DNA from: Symsagittifera roscoffensis
Lineage: Eukaryota > Xenacoelomorpha > Acoela > Convolutidae
Length of the DNA stretch: 64,000 nt
Assembly: GCF_963678635.1 (NCBI RefSeq)
Contig: NW_026970879.1
Location: forward strand, 50,048 to 114,047
Direction: 5' to 3'
Shown here: one piece after another, positions 1 through 8,283 of the stretch
Layout: every line of letters starts with the position of its first letter
Position numbering within the stretch: position 1 is the first letter of the stretch
Notes under the pieces: model-generated
The model's database searches: none
Told to the model about the DNA's origin: nothing
What the model saw: the letters and a program-made list of their open reading frames with translations, nothing else
Program-made: the position numbers and the translations under genes

Positions 1-710
1 TTATTCACATTTGAAATTGGTGTTTGTAAAGCTAAAGAAGCTCCACTTGAAAGATTAGTTTTTACACCATTTTCTTCACATTGTACTTGTACATTGCTGA
101 CATAATAAGTAGATAATATTGTACCTGTAGCGGGGGAAATAGTATTTATATCTATATTAAAAGTTACTTCAATTTCATTAATAACTGTTACAGTTTTTGT
201 ACCATTATATTCATTTTCATTAGCTCCACTAATTAAAATATTTATGCCTGTTGCTAAATTGTGAGCACCTGAAAAAGTAATAGTTGCCAAACCGCCTGTT
301 TGTGTAATTTGTAATACAGTATTATTATTTTTTGAAATAGTAGAATTAGATAAAGTTTTATAAGTTAATGATCCATTTGATATTAAAGTTTGCGCTGGTA
401 TTGTAACACAATTTTGTATTCCTGAAAATACTACTATTCCTTGAGATGATGTTGGTTTTCCTAAAGATAAATTAACCAATCCACCCCAAAAATTTAAAAC
501 AGATAAATCAGCATAATTATCAAGGAATAAACCTGTTTGTATGGTATCTAATAATTGATACATATCAAAAAATCTATACCCAGAAGATTGAACTAATGAA
601 GTTAATAAAGCATTTTTTAAAAAAGGGTTACTTTGAGGCAAAGCATTTTGTACATCTGCTTTTTGTCTATTTACAATATCAGATGCATTATTAGGTAATT
701 TTATAGCCAT
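1..710 (-). CDS. Baseplate J-like protein, N-terminal part (cut by window edge)
   Basis: The first about 236 codons of the Mu gp47/P2 gpJ-type baseplate wedge protein, whose full 456-codon counterpart is at 32310-33680. Start ATG at 710. An FCCH-like insertion (about residues 134-200, with the motif GAHNLATG) interrupts the usual baseplate J N-terminal region. Compared with the full copy there are two silent changes near the edge and one Ala/Ser change in that motif. The gene lies 7 bases downstream of the gp46 gene, in the late operon. The rest lies outside the window. Confidence 0.85.
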   Translation of the reverse strand, partial: MAIKLPNNASDIVNRQKADVQNALPQSNPFLKNALLTSLVQSSGYRFFDMYQLLDTIQTGLFLDNYADLSVLNFWGGLVNLSLGKPTSSQGIVVFSGIQNCVTIPAQTLISNGSLTYKTLSNSTISKNNNTVLQITQTGGLATITFSGAHNLATGINILISGANENEYNGTKTVTVINEIEVTFNIDINTISPATGTILSTYYVSNVQVQCEENGVKTNLSSGASLALQTPISNVN

Positions 711-717
711 AATATAA

Positions 718-1158
718 TTAATTCCCAGTATTTTTCCATAATGAATAACTCCAAAGATTGCTATTATTAATAGTGTTGCCAGTAATTATTATAGTTATAT
801 CATTATTATTTTGTATTTTTGTTTGCACATTTATATTTTCTAAATAATTTTCATCTAAAAGCCATTGCAAACTTTCTAATGTATAAGTTTTAGCTAAATT
901 TCTAATATTGTTATTTAATCTTGATTGATCTAACAACCACAATTTAGATCCATGCTTAAAAGAGATATATAATTGGTCTGCTATATAACCTCTTCTTTTA
1001 CTAGCTTCTTCAACTTCAGATGATGCAGCTCTTTGATCAGTATATAAACTTAATAAGATAGATGTATCAAAATTATTTACTTGTTCAAAATCTCCATTAT
1101 TATCAAAATTAATATCATAATAATCTAAATAATTTTTTTGTAATTTTATATCTATCAT
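718..1158 (-). CDS. Mu gp46-like baseplate protein
   Basis: 146 residues of the GP46 family (Mu gp46/T4 gp25-like position), a baseplate wedge component that helps join tube and sheath to the baseplate. Visible family features are an acidic N-terminal region, the RRGYIADQL segment near residues 55-63 and GSKLWLLDQSR near 70-80. It sits directly upstream of the baseplate J gene, as in Mu. Its ATG overlaps the stop of the GpE'-like frame (ATGA), suggesting translational coupling. The protein is identical in unit 2. Confidence 0.85.
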   Translation of the reverse strand: MIDIKLQKNYLDYYDINFDNNGDFEQVNNFDTSILLSLYTDQRAASSEVEEASKRRGYIADQLYISFKHGSKLWLLDQSRLNNNIRNLAKTYTLESLQWLLDENYLENINVQTKIQNNNDITIIITGNTINNSNLWSYSLWKNTGN

Positions 1159-1334
1159 TTTATTTTATTAGCCTTTTCAATTTCTTTTATTATATTGCAA
1201 GCATGATAAGATAATCTTTTGATTTTAGTTATGGGCATATATTCTAATTCTTTTAAATTTAAACCGCCCCGATAAAAATATATTAAATTAAATATTTCTT
1301 TTTCTATTTCTATTTCATCGAAGCTAGTATAAAA
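1155..1334 (-). CDS. GpE'-like extension of the tail assembly chaperone, probably made by -1 frameshift
   Basis: A 59-codon open frame without its own obvious start overlaps the chaperone end in the -1 frame and ends with TGA inside the gp46 start. It encodes an acidic helix (DEIEIEKEIFNLIYFY) followed by LKELEYMPITKIKRL, resembling the short P2 gpE' family (helix, a hydrophobic/aromatic patch, then a Met/Leu-rich second helix). Contractile and lambda-like phages make such a second product by -1 slippage. The -1 frame opens just upstream, so slippage must fall between about 1334 and 1310; a T-TTT-ATA stretch at 1328-1334 is the best candidate. The slip site is inferred, the open frame is seen. 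Confidence 0.65.
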   Translation of the reverse strand, partial: FYTSFDEIEIEKEIFNLIYFYRGGLNLKELEYMPITKIKRLSYHACNIIKEIEKANKIK

Positions 1335-1753
1335 TTATTGACATATTCACCAAAACAAGTTTCTATATCATCAATTTTTAATAATTCAAAAATAGAATTA
1401 ACCATCAATTCTTTTTTTTCATCTTTTTGTAAATAACACATACCTTTTACAATTAAGATTTTTTTAAAATTCTCTAAATTATTTGCCATTTTTTCACCTT
1501 GCATAGACAAAAAAGTTGATATTTGTTTTGCTGGCATTTCATTGTCTGAATTTTCATCTTTTGTTGATGTATCATCTTGGATAGGATCTGATTTATTAAT
1601 AGCTCTTAAAAATGAGTCTTTAATTTCAAGGTGACTATGTAATACTTTAGAATTAGGTGCAGAGATAACTAACTCATTAAATTCTTCAATTTGCCCTTTG
1701 TGATGACAAGTTACTGGTTTTTCTAAATTTATAAATATTTCATCTTTAATCAT
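1310..1753 (-). CDS. Tail assembly chaperone (Mu gp41 / P2 gpE position)
   Basis: 147 residues, with an N-terminal part rich in beta-prone sequence, an acidic linker (about residues 58-72, DDTSTKDENSDNE) and a helical C-terminal part ending in FILASMK. No single motif is decisive. The call rests on position between tube and baseplate genes, on size, and on the overlapping -1 frame at its 3' end. Chaperones of this kind coat the tape measure before tube assembly. It starts one base inside the tube gene stop (TAATG), a coupling arrangement. Confidence 0.65.
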   Translation of the reverse strand: MIKDEIFINLEKPVTCHHKGQIEEFNELVISAPNSKVLHSHLEIKDSFLRAINKSDPIQDDTSTKDENSDNEMPAKQISTFLSMQGEKMANNLENFKKILIVKGMCYLQKDEKKELMVNSIFELLKIDDIETCFGEYVNNFILASMK

Positions 1754-2151
1754 TATATTCCTGTTGCTCCTTCAAACTCGATTTCAATATAAACATCATT
1801 AGTCAAATTTATATTATAATTATTTATTAAAGCACAAGATGCAAAAGTACGGGTTAAAGTTTGTTTAGTAATATTATCAATCCCCGATAAAGTAATAACA
1901 TTAAAATTAGCTAAAATTTTCCATTGTCTAGCAAATTCTATATTTTTTATTGTAGGCAACATTGAAAATTTTATTTTACTTTTTTTCATTTCAATATTAT
2001 CAGTATATACCTGTGTTATATTTCCACCTTCAGTAGATTCTACTCTAAGGGTTTGTTCGCCAAGTCCTTCATTATAACTTACAGAATTGGGTTTAAATGC
2101 TATGAGATTATTATTTACCATAATAGTCGGATTATTAAAAATAGTCTCCAT
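1753..2151 (-). CDS. Tail tube protein paralogue 2
   Basis: 132 residues, adjacent to the sheath gene as expected for a Mu gpM-type tube protein. It is about 83 percent identical (109 of 132 by my count) to the neighbouring 2196-2594 product. Conserved blocks are NNPTIMVNNN, GLGEQTLRVEST, EMKKSKIKFSMLPTI, RQWKILAN and FASCALI. Changes are concentrated in the N-terminus and C-terminal third. The gene leader carries a copy of the last 22 bases of the sheath gene, so it arose by duplication. Either paralogue could form the tube, with the other a tube-cap or initiator variant. Confidence 0.6.
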   Translation of the reverse strand: METIFNNPTIMVNNNLIAFKPNSVSYNEGLGEQTLRVESTEGGNITQVYTDNIEMKKSKIKFSMLPTIKNIEFARQWKILANFNVITLSGIDNITKQTLTRTFASCALINNYNINLTNDVYIEIEFEGATGI

Positions 2152-2185
2152 TTTTTATTTTCCTTATATATTAAAAGTTAATTTA
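1753..2185 (-). repeat. Tandem duplication unit b (tube gene plus sheath-gene scar)
   Basis: This segment repeats 2196-2628 at an offset of 443 bases. Bases 2164-2185 (TTATATATTAAAAGTTAATT and two more) match the final codons and stop of the sheath gene at 2607-2628, although no sheath gene precedes it here. That scar shows the duplication endpoint lay inside the sheath 3' end. Confidence 0.85.
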
Positions 2186-2195
2186 TCTTTAATAA

Positions 2196-2594
2196 TTATA
2201 CTGCTGTTACTCCTTCAAACTCGATTTCAATATCACCATCACTAGTCAAATTTACATCATAATTACTTATTAAAGCACAAGATGCAAAAGTACGAGTTAA
2301 AGTTTGTTTAGTAATATTATCAATCCCTGATAAAGTAATAGCATTAGAATTAGCTAAAATTTTCCATTGTCTAACAGATTCTATATTTGTTATTGTAGGC
2401 AACATTGAAAATTTTATTTTACTTTTTTTCATTTCAATATTATCAGCATATACCTGTGTTATATTTCCACCCCCAGTAGATTCTACTCTAAGGGTTTGTT
2501 CGCCAAGTCCTTCGCTATAACTTACAGAATTGGATTTTAATGGTATGGGATTATTATTTACCATAATAGTCGGATTATTTAAAATAGTAGCCAT
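2196..2594 (-). CDS. Tail tube protein paralogue 1
   Basis: 132 residues, directly downstream of the sheath gene (12-base gap) with an AAGGA ribosome site lying at the sheath stop. In Mu-like phages the tube gene follows the sheath gene, which supports this role. The sequence is predicted beta-rich, as tube proteins are. No catalytic motif is present. Being sheath-proximal, it is the more likely ancestral tube subunit of the pair. Confidence 0.62.
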   Translation of the reverse strand: MATILNNPTIMVNNNPIPLKSNSVSYSEGLGEQTLRVESTGGGNITQVYADNIEMKKSKIKFSMLPTITNIESVRQWKILANSNAITLSGIDNITKQTLTRTFASCALISNYDVNLTSDGDIEIEFEGVTAV

Positions 2595-2628
2595 TTTTTA
2601 TTTTCCTTATATATTAAAAGTTAATTTA
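2196..2628 (-). repeat. Tandem duplication unit a (tube gene plus true sheath 3' end)
   Basis: The partner of 1753-2185. Here the 22 bases upstream of the leader are the real end of the sheath coding sequence. The non-coding leader between stop and ATG is identical in both units. Confidence 0.85.
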
Positions 2629-4145
2629 AAAGTACTTACAATATTTCGTAATTGTGTCACGATTGGTACTTCTTGCAATACTGTGGCAGTACCTGTTGCA
2701 AGATCAATTGTCACATCTAATTTACTTTTATAAAATTGTAATGCATTATTGCCAGATTGTGTTAGCATATAATCTTTTGTACTTAAATTAGTATAATAAC
2801 CTGTATAAATCGCTTCAATTGTTTGTTTATTATTTATTGAACGATATGCTACTAAGTCGCCATCTGTCAATCTTGATTGAGCAAAATCTTTTTTAGAATT
2901 ATTAAACATATATTCTCTAGCATTAACCGAAGTATCAACATAATTAAGATATTTAAAACTTATATCAACATTACCTGCATCATCATTTTTATAAGTAGTC
3001 ACAACTTCTCCAAAAATAACATTAGTATTTGTACTATTATTAATAAATATTGATGCACCAGCTTTTGATAATTCTTCTATTTCATTATCTTGTAAAGATA
3101 GTGATGGTTGGCATGGGATTAATTGTAATGCTGGAGTATTAAAATAAGGTAATGATGCCGTAGCAACTCCACCAAATGAATCTAAAGCACTATTTGTCAC
3201 AACATAATCTGATATTTCAGATCCATTGGTTAGTCTTAACGCTCTAACTGATGCAAAATAAGATGAAATTACATAAGGAGCTTCCACATAAATACTACCT
3301 TTTAAATTGTCATTATTAACATTAACATTGGCAAATAATACTAATGATTTGCTATTTTGAGTATTAGCAAAATCTTTAATATTTGTAACTGTATCAGTTT
3401 GAGTTGTAAAAGCTACACCATCTAAAATATTATTTGTAACATTAAATCTTTGATCTAAAAAATCAGTTAAATATGGCGTTCCGTATGCGTAAGGTGATAC
3501 TATACCTTGATATCTAGTATTGCCTATTAAATCAGTTATACCTGTTGTAACAGGGTCTTTGAGACCACCAGTAAAATCTACTAATGTTGTTGTTATACCA
3601 GCAACGAAATCATGATAACCAATTGCAAAACTATTAGCTTCTGTACCACCATTTACAGCAGTTAATATGACTTGTGTATTATCTGAAACGGCTGTGACTG
3701 GGATATGAGCATTAGCATTGATTAAATTTGCTAATCTTGTAGCCAAAACTGTACCAGTATCTAAATTTACTACATTTAATTGAAAGCTATAATCTTTAGC
3801 ACTTACAATATCAAAAGTTATAGACCCATTTGTTGTGGCTGTACCAACTAAATCAATAGTCGTTGTTGCTTTTACACTTTCTTCATGGTCGTCTAAAGCT
3901 ATTGCATCAAATTGACTTAATACATTATATTTTCTAGCAACTCTTATCATTCCAGCAAGCATAGAATTAGCACCAAAAAGAGTATCCCAACTATTATCAT
4001 TAGGAATATCTGTTATTAATGTGCCTGCTGTAGCTGTACCAGCATCAACTTTTTGACCGATAAATAAAATTTTTTGATCTGCATTGGATACGGTTGTATT
4101 AGCAGACTGTATGTTTATTGTAGTTTTAGGATATCCTGTACTCAT
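2607..4145 (-). CDS. Contractile tail sheath protein (Mu gpL-like)
   Basis: 512 residues, close to the usual size of Mu-type sheaths. The N-terminus (GYPKTTINIQSANTTVSNAD then QKILFIGQK) fits the Mu gpL pattern of an early linker strand followed by a Gln-Lys-rich core. The mid part contains SPYAYGTPYLTDFL and the C-terminal part NNKQTIEAIYTGYYTN and a VPIVTQLRNIVSTFKL end, like the C-terminal strand that links sheath rings. Sheath subunits form helical rings around the tube and contract to drive injection. It precedes two tube genes and follows the neck genes. Confidence 0.9.
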   Translation of the reverse strand: MSTGYPKTTINIQSANTTVSNADQKILFIGQKVDAGTATAGTLITDIPNDNSWDTLFGANSMLAGMIRVARKYNVLSQFDAIALDDHEESVKATTTIDLVGTATTNGSITFDIVSAKDYSFQLNVVNLDTGTVLATRLANLINANAHIPVTAVSDNTQVILTAVNGGTEANSFAIGYHDFVAGITTTLVDFTGGLKDPVTTGITDLIGNTRYQGIVSPYAYGTPYLTDFLDQRFNVTNNILDGVAFTTQTDTVTNIKDFANTQNSKSLVLFANVNVNNDNLKGSIYVEAPYVISSYFASVRALRLTNGSEISDYVVTNSALDSFGGVATASLPYFNTPALQLIPCQPSLSLQDNEIEELSKAGASIFINNSTNTNVIFGEVVTTYKNDDAGNVDISFKYLNYVDTSVNAREYMFNNSKKDFAQSRLTDGDLVAYRSINNKQTIEAIYTGYYTNLSTKDYMLTQSGNNALQFYKSKLDVTIDLATGTATVLQEVPIVTQLRNIVSTFKLTFNI

Positions 4146-4156
4146 AATTTTAACCT

Positions 4157-4621
4157 TTAGTTTTTATTAATTAATTTTAAAATATTATTTCTTAAATATA
4201 AAGTATTATTTTTATTTTTATTTAATATAGCCGGTTTTAAAAATGGTCTTTTGCGTATTTTAGTAGATCCATTTTCTAATTCTGCGGCATATTCAACATT
4301 TTCACTTCCAAATTCTAACATATTATAATTATGCACTATAAATGTAATTGATTGTCTTAAGTTTCCCGTAATTACTGCCGGCGCTTCATTAGGAGCAGAT
4401 GCTCTATGAGAACGCGGGTTTTTTAATGTTTTACCACCTAGACCTTGTGTAATAATATATATTCTACCTGATTTAGGTTTGTTATTAATAAGTTTTTTTG
4501 CTTCTTGTACTAAACCTTTGCCAGCAAAATAAAAACCTTTGCGAACCCCTTGATTTGTTAATTTATCTAAATTATTAATATTAATATTTTTTGTATTAAA
4601 ATTAGGATTAGCTATAATCAT
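4157..4621 (-). CDS. HK97 gp10-like neck / tail completion protein
   Basis: 154 residues of the HK97-gp10-like family. Characteristic pieces are an N-terminal helix with GLVQEAKKLI, then RASAPNEAPAVITGNLRQSI (about 93-112), YAAELENGSTKIRKRPFLKPAI near the C-terminus (the family has YA..LEfGt and RPFl.PAl). Such proteins connect head completion ring and tail. Its start overlaps the preceding gene stop by one base. Confidence 0.82.
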   Translation of the reverse strand: MIIANPNFNTKNININNLDKLTNQGVRKGFYFAGKGLVQEAKKLINNKPKSGRIYIITQGLGGKTLKNPRSHRASAPNEAPAVITGNLRQSITFIVHNYNMLEFGSENVEYAAELENGSTKIRKRPFLKPAILNKNKNNTLYLRNNILKLINKN

Positions 4622-5004
4622 TATACTAAATTAACCTCATTATTAATTGTACCAGTTTCTACAGTATTTAATTTAAGAAAATTTCTTTTAAAATCTACAT
4701 CTTGAATACTTATAACATTATAATATTTATCAATATATTTAATTAAATATGCATTAGATAAATTATTATCATATCTAATATAAAAAATATGTGTTTTAGT
4801 ATCATTAATATTGCTTCCATCAACATTTGATGTATCACCAATAATCTCAACAGCAGCTTTTACTATTTTAAAATTAGATAAATCAAAATTAAAATCTACA
4901 TTTTGAGGAGTTGCTATATTTCTCATATATATGGTTATGGAATATCTTAAATCACCAGCACAAATTATAGATTTGTTGTTTATATTTATTTTAGTACAAC
5001 CCAT
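4621..5004 (-). CDS. Head closure / head-tail joining protein (SPP1 gp16-like)
   Basis: 127 residues. The pattern ICAGDLRYSITIYMRN, a central TKTHIFYIRYDN strand, and YNVISIQDVDFKRNFLKLNTVE at the end match the phage head-tail joining family (family: aGdLr.ritI...iRy...y.I..v.d...r...l.l...e). This protein closes the portal channel after packaging and is the platform for the tail. It is placed between the gp6-like connector and the gp10-like neck gene. Confidence 0.75.
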   Translation of the reverse strand: MGCTKININNKSIICAGDLRYSITIYMRNIATPQNVDFNFDLSNFKIVKAAVEIIGDTSNVDGSNINDTKTHIFYIRYDNNLSNAYLIKYIDKYYNVISIQDVDFKRNFLKLNTVETGTINNEVNLV

Positions 5005-5006
5005 TA

Positions 5007-5678
5007 CTAAATTCTAATTATTTTATTTTGCAATAAAATACCTCTAGTAGCATTACTAACATAACTTTTATTTATAGTATTATTATCACAATTACAATCA
5101 CCACGATTTGCATATAAATCAGCAACTATCATCATTATTGCATTAATAATATCATTATTAATTATAGTAGGTTTACAAGTAAATTCTATTTTTATAGATT
5201 GCAATTTATCATCTTTATTTTGAGGATATTGTTTATTATTATTTAAAACAATTCTTTTATAATCTCCTTCATCAATAATATAATATCTATCACTTGGGAC
5301 ATCTATAAAAACATTATTAACAAGATATTGAAATGAATTAATAGCACATATATTAGATTTTGTTAATAAAAAATTATCGTAATTAGTCACAGGTGCATTA
5401 TATTGATTAGAATAATCAAAATAATCTCTATATGTTAAAAATACTTTTTCTAAATATTCTTGTTTAGTAAAATTTTCAACATAAGAAGTAGCAGAAGATA
5501 AATATAAATTTAATATAACATCATCAATATCATTATTAATATTTAATGCTTGTTTTAATGTTGTTAAATCTATTAAAGGTGTAGAAGTTTGAGAGGTAAT
5601 CGTATATTTATAAGGTTTTGAATTAGCAATATCGGGAGATCTTGCTGAAACACCACCATATAATGCAAAATTACTCAT
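5007..5678 (-). CDS. Head-tail connector (HK97 gp6-like)
   Basis: The central part PLIDLTTLKQALNINNDIDD followed by LNLYLSSATSYVENFTKQEY (about residues 36-77) is the helix pair of gp6-like connectors, which form the ring under the portal. The C-terminus includes INAIMMIVADLYANRG. A TTG codon at 5681 precedes the ATG at 5678; the AGGT ribosome site about ten bases upstream fits the ATG, giving 223 residues. It lies between the Lys-Pro-rich gene and head closure gene. Confidence 0.8.
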   Translation of the reverse strand: MSNFALYGGVSARSPDIANSKPYKYTITSQTSTPLIDLTTLKQALNINNDIDDVILNLYLSSATSYVENFTKQEYLEKVFLTYRDYFDYSNQYNAPVTNYDNFLLTKSNICAINSFQYLVNNVFIDVPSDRYYIIDEGDYKRIVLNNNKQYPQNKDDKLQSIKIEFTCKPTIINNDIINAIMMIVADLYANRGDCNCDNNTINKSYVSNATRGILLQNKIIRI

Positions 5679-5689
5679 CAAATAATTAC

Positions 5690-5914
5690 CTATTTATTTT
5701 TTTTAATTTGAGGTTGAGGTTTAGGTTTAGATTTAGGTTTAGGTTTAGGTTGTTTTTCTTCTTTTTCTAATTTTACAAAATCTTTCCCTGCACCTAATTC
5801 TATTAACCTTGTTGCTATATTATCTGTTAAATCATGTATATCACCTGCAAAAAATTGTTTATTTTCTCTAGGTGATATAGCTAATTTAATATTTTTTGTA
5901 ATTTTAATTTTCAT
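5690..5914 (-). CDS. Small head-region protein with variable Lys-Pro repeat tail
   Basis: 74 residues. The first about 48 (MKIKITKNIKLAISPREN, then FFAGDIHDLTDNIATRLIELGAGK) look like the small SH3-like or DUF7210-type proteins found beside capsid genes: a leading strand, a GD turn, then a helix with ATRLIELGAG. The tail is a KPKP-type repeat ending QIKKNK. Unit 2 has four residues fewer in that tail. Possible roles are head decoration or connector assembly, not proven. Confidence 0.55.
   Translation of the reverse strand: MKIKITKNIKLAISPRENKQFFAGDIHDLTDNIATRLIELGAGKDFVKLEKEEKQPKPKPKSKPKPQPQIKKNK
5711..5752. repeat. Short in-gene tandem repeat (AGGTTT-type hexamer)
   Basis: Six-base motifs of the type AGGTTT/AGATTT are repeated and encode alternating Lys and Pro on the minus strand. 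The homologous tract at 38681-38710 is 12 bases shorter, so the repeat number has changed between units without breaking the frame. Confidence 0.8.
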
Positions 5915-5927
5915 ATTAAAACCTTAA

Positions 5928-6338
5928 TTATACTGGTACTATTTCGCCACTTTGTACAACAATAGCATTGATATGAGCACCTGTAGTTACAGCAGTTGAT
6001 GTTACTCTTAATCTTAAGTATCTTTTATTAGAAAATACACCAACTGAACCCAATACAGAATTATCGGCACTAACAGAAGTTAGATTTAAATTATCTAAAT
6101 CACCTATAATTTTTGTATCTGGTACAAGTGTAGCATCAGATAAATCAGAGTTACTACCTTCTTGAACACTAAATTTATATGTACCATCTGTATAATCAGT
6201 ACATTGAACAACAAACATAACACCTAAATCATAATTAGCATTATCTACTATATCACCATTTGTCACTTTATTTGCAGTGACTGTATTATTAAGAACCAAA
6301 TTACTTTGTAATTGTGATTTTATATCTTTAACACTCAT
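5928..6338 (-). CDS. Capsid cement / decoration protein, Bbp16-like
   Basis: 136 residues directly next to the major capsid gene. The segment YDLGVMFVVQ..DYTDGTYKFSVQEGSNSDLSDA and the end VFSNKRYLRLRVTSTAVTTGAHINAIVV fit the beta-sandwich cement family (family: G.YtF.v.es.d...f...; KRYvRv..tstg.TtGa...a.vv). The probable role is stabilising the expanded head. Protein identical in unit 2. Confidence 0.65.
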   Translation of the reverse strand: MSVKDIKSQLQSNLVLNNTVTANKVTNGDIVDNANYDLGVMFVVQCTDYTDGTYKFSVQEGSNSDLSDATLVPDTKIIGDLDNLNLTSVSADNSVLGSVGVFSNKRYLRLRVTSTAVTTGAHINAIVVQSGEIVPV

Positions 6339-6359
6339 TTTTTAATCTCCTTTAAATCA

Positions 6360-7649
6360 TTAAGCTGATAGTTGAAGTAGTTTAATAGCTTCAAAGTTTG
6401 AAACATCACCACCAACGCGTTTAATTGAATAATATTTTATATATGGTTTAGCTGTCAATGGATCACGCAATACTCTAATACCTAATCTGTCAACGATAGT
6501 ATAACCCGTAGAAAAATCAGCATATACCATTGATAAACTATCGGTAGCAGCGTCTGGCATATCATTCATAAATATCACATTTTTACCTAAAAGAGATAAA
6601 GATCTACTTTCTTGTAAAAAACGCGTATCAAATATATATCTGTTTTGAGAATCTTTTAAAGTAATGACTTTTTCAAATTCTTTTCTTCTAATACCCCATA
6701 CAGCATTTGCTTGATATTCTTCTTTTAAAGAGTTTTGAAGTTGTTTAAGTGAATCAGCTGTGATATCACCATTAACACCAGAATTTATTCTTTCAATAGC
6801 TTTTCGACCATACGCACCATAAGCATCATCTTTTTCAGCTTGTGTATAATCTCTATAAGTCAAAAATCCTTTAGGTTTTTGTGAACCATCACCACTAACA
6901 AAAGCCGTATTTTCATCTCTTGAAAATTTATCAGCAACTTTTCTACCTAACCAAGATTCAACATCAAAACCAGCATCATCTAAAGCTTTTTGAGTTGCTA
7001 AAGGTTGTGCAAATTGTTCATGAATAGCTATTTTAAGTTTGCCAATTTCAGGAGTATCAGTATCGTTACGATCTGAAGTCTCACCAATCCAACCACCATT
7101 AGTAGCTTGGTTATCATCTATTAACATTTCAAAAACATCACTATTTGTTGTTACAACATTTGCATATTGTCTAATTGGTGAAGTTTCAAAAACTCTTGTC
7201 ACAACTTGATTAGAAAAATCAGGTCTTACAAAATAACCACCTTCAGGATTAATACCTGAAACAATAGATTTTGTTTGTAACAATCTATCTTCTTTACTTA
7301 TTCCAATAAAATTTTTAGTTATTGCATTAGAGACAACATATTCTTGCATTTCATCAGATGGAGCAATACCTTTTTTAAGATATTTTGCAAATTCTGATCT
7401 ATATTCAGCTTCTTTTTCTTTAGCTTCTTGTTCAGAACTTACATTAATGCGTGATAGTTGTTTAGATATCAATTCAATTTGAGCTTCATTAGCTTTAGTT
7501 TTAGCTTGTTCATCTTGTATTTTTTGTGCAATATCACCAACTTCTTTACTTGCATTTTTTGCTGTATCTTTAAGACCTTTATCAAATGCTTCTTGGCTCA
7601 TTTCAATAGCTGAACCCAATTCATCTAATTTTTTATTTATTTCTTCCAT
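6360..7649 (-). CDS. Major capsid protein, HK97 fold with N-terminal delta domain
   Basis: 429 residues. Residues 1 to about 100 are charged and strongly coiled-coil-forming (a scaffolding delta domain), followed by a linker and the capsid core from about NPEGGYFVRPDFSNQVVTRV. Core landmarks are SPIRQYANVV, GGWIGETSDR, FAQPLATQKALDDAGFDVESWL, ENTAFVSGDGSQKPKG and LLGKNVIFMNDMPD, all typical of the HK97 capsid family. The delta domain is expected to be removed by the neighbouring protease. It overlaps the protease gene by 17 bases. Confidence 0.93.
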   Translation of the reverse strand: MEEINKKLDELGSAIEMSQEAFDKGLKDTAKNASKEVGDIAQKIQDEQAKTKANEAQIELISKQLSRINVSSEQEAKEKEAEYRSEFAKYLKKGIAPSDEMQEYVVSNAITKNFIGISKEDRLLQTKSIVSGINPEGGYFVRPDFSNQVVTRVFETSPIRQYANVVTTNSDVFEMLIDDNQATNGGWIGETSDRNDTDTPEIGKLKIAIHEQFAQPLATQKALDDAGFDVESWLGRKVADKFSRDENTAFVSGDGSQKPKGFLTYRDYTQAEKDDAYGAYGRKAIERINSGVNGDITADSLKQLQNSLKEEYQANAVWGIRRKEFEKVITLKDSQNRYIFDTRFLQESRSLSLLGKNVIFMNDMPDAATDSLSMVYADFSTGYTIVDRLGIRVLRDPLTAKPYIKYYSIKRVGGDVSNFEAIKLLQLSA

Positions 7650-8283
7650 TTTGTAAACTCCTAATTATTTGATCAATTTTATTAATATTTTTCTTTATTT
7701 CGTTATCTTCATCAAAATCTACTTTGCTACAGATATATAACGACGCTTTATGTGACATACCTAAATCTCTTAGATGATGTTCCAAATCTCTTTTATTTTT
7801 TAATTTTAATACATCTTTTAATTCTGATTTAAAAGATTGTATATTGGCTCCAGTATTGGCTGGGAATGTTACCAAAGATATTTCATTTAATGAAATTTTA
7901 TTAAAAAAAGTATTATTATTTTTAATTTCTATATCATCTCGTTTTGCTGAAAAACCTATAGACATAGATTTAATACTTCCTACTTTCATTTGCGGTATAA
8001 CTCTACCTGAAACTAATGTATCATCTTTTGGCAATTTAGCTTTAATATATAAACCTTCATTATTTTCTTCAGAAAAATATGTTACCCCTATTGGTTCTTT
8101 ATTGTCATGTTGAAACAAAATAGGAATTGTTTTGTTATGATTATCAAAAGCACCTTTGACAATTGTATCGCCATCTAAATCTTTTTTAAAAGTTGATGCT
8201 AAACCTTCAAAAGTAAAAAAATCTTTATTTTCATTTTCATTGTATGATTTAACAATAAAATTACAATTTAATTTTTTATTCAT
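7633..8283 (-). CDS. Prohead maturation protease (HK97 gp4, peptidase U35 type)
   Basis: 216 residues. FEGLASTFKKDLDGD opens the fold; LFQHDNKEPIG carries the likely catalytic His59; GSIKSMSIGF carries the likely catalytic Ser108; LNEISLVTFPAN is the conserved strand with Glu that follows. It cleaves the capsid delta domain and itself. C-terminal about 60 residues are basic and helical, perhaps for incorporation into the prohead. First gene after the 247-bp gap, so it may begin a separate transcript. Confidence 0.88.
   Translation of the reverse strand: MNKKLNCNFIVKSYNENENKDFFTFEGLASTFKKDLDGDTIVKGAFDNHNKTIPILFQHDNKEPIGVTYFSEENNEGLYIKAKLPKDDTLVSGRVIPQMKVGSIKSMSIGFSAKRDDIEIKNNNTFFNKISLNEISLVTFPANTGANIQSFKSELKDVLKLKNKRDLEHHLRDLGMSHKASLYICSKVDFDEDNEIKKNINKIDQIIRSLQNGRNK

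Noticed and set aside
2530-2733. 67-codon plus-strand frame opposite tube and sheath genes
   Set aside because: Antisense of two supported genes and no ribosome site. The same holds for its copy at 35500-35703.
5711-5752. Telomere-like GGTTTA repeat
   Set aside because: The hexamers are inside a gene and encode the Lys-Pro tail in frame in both units.
7844-8113. 89-codon plus-strand frame inside the protease gene
   Set aside because: Antisense shadow; its start changes between units (the copy at 40799 begins differently).
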